This document shows positions 61,037-64,000 of a stretch of 64,000 nt of DNA, piece after piece. Position 1 is the stretch's first letter. Each line of letters starts with the position of its first letter. Under the pieces are notes generated by a model that saw only the letters and a list, made by a program, of their open reading frames with translations, was not told where the DNA came from and ran no database searches. The position numbers and the translations under genes are program-made. The stretch is from Novosphingobium marinum (lineage in GTDB: Bacteria; Pseudomonadota; Alphaproteobacteria; Sphingomonadales; Sphingomonadaceae), in assembly GCF_013408095.1 (NCBI RefSeq), contig NZ_JACBZF010000002.1, positions 620,001 to 684,000 of the forward strand, written 5' to 3'.

Positions 61037-62256
61037 GAGCGCTTACCTGGCAGGGAACCAAGGACGTTCGCGTGGAAACCGTGAGCGATCCCGAAATCAT
61101 CAATCCGCGCGACGCGATCATCAAGGTCACGTCCACCGCGATCTGCGGGTCCGACCTGCACCTTTACGACGGAGTGATCCCCGGCGTGCTTGCAGGCGAC
61201 GTGCTCGGCCATGAATTCATGGGCGAAGTCGTCGAGACCGGGCCGAAAAGCACGTTGCAGAAGGGCCAGCGCGTCGTCGTTCCCTTCACCATCAGCTGCG
61301 GCCAGTGCTTTCATTGCACGATCCAGCAATACTCGTGCTGTTCGAACTCCAACCCTGCCGAGAAGCAGGACATGTCGGCAACGCTCTACGGCCATGCGAT
61401 GGCCGGGCTGTTCGGCTATTCGCACCTGACCGGCGGCTATTCGGGCGGACAGGCAGAGTACGTGCGCGTGCCCTATTCGGACATCGGCCCGATCGTGATC
61501 CCCGATCACCTCGACGACGACAAGGTCCTGTTCCTTTCCGACATCCTGCCGACCGGCTGGATGGGCGCGGAAAATGCCGACATCGGTCCCGACGATACCG
61601 TCGCGGTGTGGGGCTGCGGCCCCGTTGGCCTGTTCGCGATCCAGTCGGCGCTTGTCATGGGCGCGGCGCAGGTCATCGCCATCGATCACTATCCGCATCG
61701 CCTTGAGCTCGCCCGCAAGCTCGGCGCGAAGATCGTGAACTTCCGAGAGACGAACGTGCGCGAGGCGCTGATGGAAATGTCCGGCGGCATCGGCGTCGAT
61801 GCCGTGATCGACGCGGTCGGCATGGAAGCGCACGGCTTCGCGATCGACAACATGATCGACATCGTGAAACAGAAGGTCGGTTTCGGCGCCGACCGGGCGA
61901 GCGCGCTCAAGCAGGCGATCCTTTCGGTCCGCCGCGGCGGGCGGGTCTCGATCCCCGGCGTCTATGGCGGGATGACGGACAAGTTCCCCCTCGGCGCGCT
62001 GATGGAAAAGGGCCTGCAGGTCCGGTCGGGCCAGACGCATGTGCAAAAGTACACAAAGCCGCTGCTCGAAAAGATCGAGGACGGCACGCTCGATACGACC
62101 TTCCTGATCAGCCACCACCTGCCGCTGGAAGACGCGGCGGACGGCTACACCAATTTCCACGATCACCAGAACGAATGGACCAAGGTGGTCCTGAAGCCCG
62201 GCATGGCGCGCGGCAGCACGAACACCGGCACGACCACCAGCAAGGAGTACGCATGA
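61033..62256 (+). CDS. Zinc-dependent alcohol dehydrogenase family protein
   Basis: This 407-aa medium-chain dehydrogenase has catalytic-zinc ligands in CGSDLHLYDG and GHEFMGEV, and a structural-zinc Cys set in CGQCFHC and YSCC. The Rossmann motif is VWGCGPVGLFAIQSA. It belongs to the branch often annotated as glutathione-independent formaldehyde dehydrogenase-like or threonine dehydrogenase-like; the substrate is not known. It overlaps the SRPBCC gene upstream (ATGA) and the SDR gene downstream, so all three should be made together. A role in detoxifying aldehydes under stress is an inference from the promoter. Confidence 0.87.
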   Translation: MRALTWQGTKDVRVETVSDPEIINPRDAIIKVTSTAICGSDLHLYDGVIPGVLAGDVLGHEFMGEVVETGPKSTLQKGQRVVVPFTISCGQCFHCTIQQYSCCSNSNPAEKQDMSATLYGHAMAGLFGYSHLTGGYSGGQAEYVRVPYSDIGPIVIPDHLDDDKVLFLSDILPTGWMGAENADIGPDDTVAVWGCGPVGLFAIQSALVMGAAQVIAIDHYPHRLELARKLGAKIVNFRETNVREALMEMSGGIGVDAVIDAVGMEAHGFAIDNMIDIVKQKVGFGADRASALKQAILSVRRGGRVSIPGVYGGMTDKFPLGALMEKGLQVRSGQTHVQKYTKPLLEKIEDGTLDTTFLISHHLPLEDAADGYTNFHDHQNEWTKVVLKPGMARGSTNTGTTTSKEYA

Positions 62257-63068
62257 TGAGCCGCAAGATCGACAAGCTGAACGGTCTCGCCGTCATTACC
62301 GGCGCTTCGAGCGGGATCGGCCTCGAACTGACGAAGCTCGCCGCCGCCGACGGCTGCGCCCTGATCCTGTCCGCCGATACCGACCTGACCGAGGCGGAAC
62401 GGGCGGCGAAGGATGCGGGTGCGGCCTCGGTCGAGACGGTGCAGTGCGACCTTGCCACCGAACGAGGCGTCGCGGCACTGCTCGATGCCATCGGCAAGCG
62501 CGAGGTCGATGCGCTGTTCGCCAACGCCGGGCACGGCGGCGACGTCGCCTTTCTCGACCAGGACTGGCAGGAGGTGGAGCACATCATCGCGACCAACGTA
62601 AGTGGCACGGTGCGCCTGATCCAGGACGTGGGCCGCGCCATGCGCGCACGAAATCGCGGGCGCATCCTCATCACCGGGTCGATCGCAGGCCACATGCCCG
62701 GGCCGTTCCAGCTCGTCTACAATTCGACCAAGGCGTTCATGAACGATTTTTCGGTCGGCCTCAGGAACGAGCTCAAGGATACCGATGTCGTCGTTACCTG
62801 CCTGCAGCCAGGCGTGACCGACACCAACTTCTTCCAGCGAGCGCACATGCTCGATTCGCAGGCGAGCAAGTCGGACAGCAAGGACGATCCGGCGAAGGTC
62901 GCAAAGGACGGGTACCAGGCGCTGCTGGCCGACGACGATCTTGTGGTCAGCGGATTCATGAACAAGATGCAGGCCATGTTTGCCGACGTCCTTCCCGATT
63001 CGGTGGTCGCGCAGATGCACCGCAAGCTTGCCGAGCCGGAGAGCCGCAAGGAAAACGAGCCTGCCTGA
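62253..63068 (+). CDS. Short-chain dehydrogenase/reductase
   Basis: The 271-aa classical SDR has the cofactor motif TGASSGIGLEL (about 16-26), NAGHGG, the active Ser in ITGSIAGHMPG, and YNSTK (YxxxK) with Tyr and Lys. The substrate cannot be told from sequence. Tandem ATGs at 62253 and 62256 occur; the first overlaps the alcohol dehydrogenase stop. The C-terminal tail (SRKENEPA) is charged and not part of the fold. Together with the dehydrogenase it forms an oxidoreductase pair. Confidence 0.9.
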   Translation: MMSRKIDKLNGLAVITGASSGIGLELTKLAAADGCALILSADTDLTEAERAAKDAGAASVETVQCDLATERGVAALLDAIGKREVDALFANAGHGGDVAFLDQDWQEVEHIIATNVSGTVRLIQDVGRAMRARNRGRILITGSIAGHMPGPFQLVYNSTKAFMNDFSVGLRNELKDTDVVVTCLQPGVTDTNFFQRAHMLDSQASKSDSKDDPAKVAKDGYQALLADDDLVVSGFMNKMQAMFADVLPDSVVAQMHRKLAEPESRKENEPA

Positions 63069-63096
63069 CGGCTCGCCCGCCTCCGCGCCGTCGGAG

Positions 63097-63918
63097 ATGG
63101 TCCGGCGGCGGCTGGTGGGGGCGGTCCGGTCCGTCTTCAACGATACCGCGCGCGGAGAACGTCCCGTCCAGCCTTCGGACGAGGCGCTTTTCGCGCCGGA
63201 TACCCCGATCCGCCTCGTCCATGCAGACGTGACCGCGATGATGGTGGGCGGCGTCGCGGCATTGCTGATGCAGGCGCTGCACCCGCGCGCGCTGCAGGGC
63301 GTGCTCGACCATTCGAACTTTCGCGAGGACATGCTCGGCCGACTGCGCAGGACCGCCCGGTTCATCGCCGTCACCACCTACGCGCACCGGGACGAGGCGG
63401 AAGCCGCCATCGCCCGCGTCGATGCCATTCACGCGCGCGTCACCGGCACGATGCCCGACGGCTCGCGGTACGCGGCGCAGGAGCCGGGGACGCTTGCCTG
63501 GGTGCATATCGCCGAAAGCTGGTGCTTCATGGAGGCGCACTTGCGGTACGTTCGGCCAGACATGTCGCCCGCCGATCAGGACAGGTATTTCGCGCAAAGC
63601 GGGCTTGTCGCGCGCAAGCTCGGTGCCGATCCGGTTCCCGACACGCGCAGCGAGGCGCTGGCGCTTATCGCCCGCTATCGCCCGGACCTCCGTGGCAGCC
63701 CCGATGCCCGCGAAACCGCGCGGATCGTGCTGGCAGGCACCTCGCGCAAGCCTGCGGAGCGCGCATTGCACCGGCTTCTGGGCGAAGCGGCGGTCGATCT
63801 GCTGCCGGGTTTCGCGCGCAAGATGCTCGGCCTGCGCCGCCCGCTGCTGACCAGCCTGCCCACCCGCGCCGCGACCGGGATGCTCGCCAACACGATGCGC
63901 TGGGCCTTCGGGAGGTAG
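63097..63918 (+). CDS. MpaB-family (DUF2236) oxygenase-like protein
   Basis: The 273-aa protein carries the DUF2236 core: IRLVHADVTAMMVGG, LMQALHPRALQGVLDHS, and TTYAHRDEAEAAI followed by WVHIAESWCFM. Members include MpaB, an oxygenase-like enzyme in mycophenolate synthesis, and rubber oxygenase Lcp, a b-type haem protein; the conserved His residues would fit haem binding. Its own reaction is unknown. ATG 63097 lies 28 bp after the SDR stop and has GGAG directly abutting, which is too close for a normal ribosome site. A CTG at 63061 overlapping the SDR gene is a possible alternative. It is the last gene of the putative stress operon in the window. Confidence 0.83.
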   Translation: MVRRRLVGAVRSVFNDTARGERPVQPSDEALFAPDTPIRLVHADVTAMMVGGVAALLMQALHPRALQGVLDHSNFREDMLGRLRRTARFIAVTTYAHRDEAEAAIARVDAIHARVTGTMPDGSRYAAQEPGTLAWVHIAESWCFMEAHLRYVRPDMSPADQDRYFAQSGLVARKLGADPVPDTRSEALALIARYRPDLRGSPDARETARIVLAGTSRKPAERALHRLLGEAAVDLLPGFARKMLGLRRPLLTSLPTRAATGMLANTMRWAFGR

Positions 63919-64000
63919 CCCGCGGCCCCCGGAACCGCCGGCGTTCTCGCGCCTTACAGGGAGGATCGCATCGCGCTGGTGACAACGCCGCCGATTGGCG

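Noticed and set aside
63954..64000. GGGAGG followed by a possible GTG start at the right edge of the window
   Set aside because: The spacing from ribosome site to GTG is too long and only a few codons are visible, so no gene can be supported.

Overview
The window looks like a chromosomal segment of a high-GC alphaproteobacterium, most likely a member of the Sphingomonadales (Erythrobacteraceae or Sphingomonadaceae). This is inferred from the gene order of the division and cell-wall cluster, a long-tailed FtsZ, the CobA-DUF2849-CysI-DUF934-CysH sulfur operon, GANTC (CcrM-type) sites and general-stress (EcfG-type) promoter motifs. No rRNA or other species-level marker is present. Coding density is very high and most operon genes overlap by 1-8 bases. 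No gene-free stretch exceeds 300 bp; the longest, 60105-60376 (272 bp), is a divergent promoter region.

Layout: (1) 1-11488, dcw cluster on the + strand: mraY (3' part), murD, ftsW, murG, murC, murB, ddl, ftsQ, ftsA, ftsZ. (2) 11574-20694, housekeeping genes on the + strand: a TPR/SPOR envelope protein, a YbjN-like protein, proC, a BI-1 family membrane protein with its own terminator, a lipoprotein, tRNA-Ala(CGC), obgE, proB, a Rossmann epimerase-like protein and an unrecognised 205-aa protein. (3) 20699-24607, minus strand: assimilatory sulfate reduction and sirohaem operon (cobA, DUF2849, cysI, DUF934, cysH). (4) 24759-30800: a short-type succinate-semialdehyde dehydrogenase (+), a run of stem-loops, then minus-strand mscS-like channel, PLP-dependent cystathionine lyase family enzyme, 3-mercaptopyruvate sulfurtransferase and an unknown Pro-rich membrane protein. 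(5) 30940-37753, + strand: queF, then a leucine-degradation operon (isovaleryl-CoA dehydrogenase, methylcrotonyl-CoA carboxylase subunits, TesB-like thioesterase) interrupted by a low-GC TrmH-family RNA methyltransferase. (6) 37784-43158, minus strand: a CheB-like protein and a 1466-aa CheB-CheR-PAS-GAF-PAS-HWE kinase-receiver hybrid, with no other chemotaxis genes in the window. (7) 43309-60104, minus strand: seven-gene trehalose/alpha-glucan operon glgE, treS-mak fusion, glgB, glgX, treZ, malQ, treY. (8) 60377-63918, + strand: SRPBCC protein, zinc alcohol dehydrogenase, SDR and MpaB-family protein.

How the parts work together: regions 7 and 8 diverge from one intergenic region that carries an exact GGAAC-N17-CGTT motif facing region 8 and GGAAC-N16-TGTT facing glgE. 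This suggests general-stress sigma (EcfG) control of both operons. The glucan operon has a full GlgE route (trehalose to maltose to maltose-1-phosphate to branched glucan) and a full TreY/TreZ route back (glucan to trehalose), but no glgC, glgA or glgP. Downstream of treY, the HWE hybrid kinase belongs to the kinase class known to feed the alphaproteobacterial stress response. A stress-sensing and osmoprotectant module is therefore a reasonable hypothesis. The ftsA-ftsZ gap packs DnaA-like, CtrA-like and paired GANTC sites into 38 bp.
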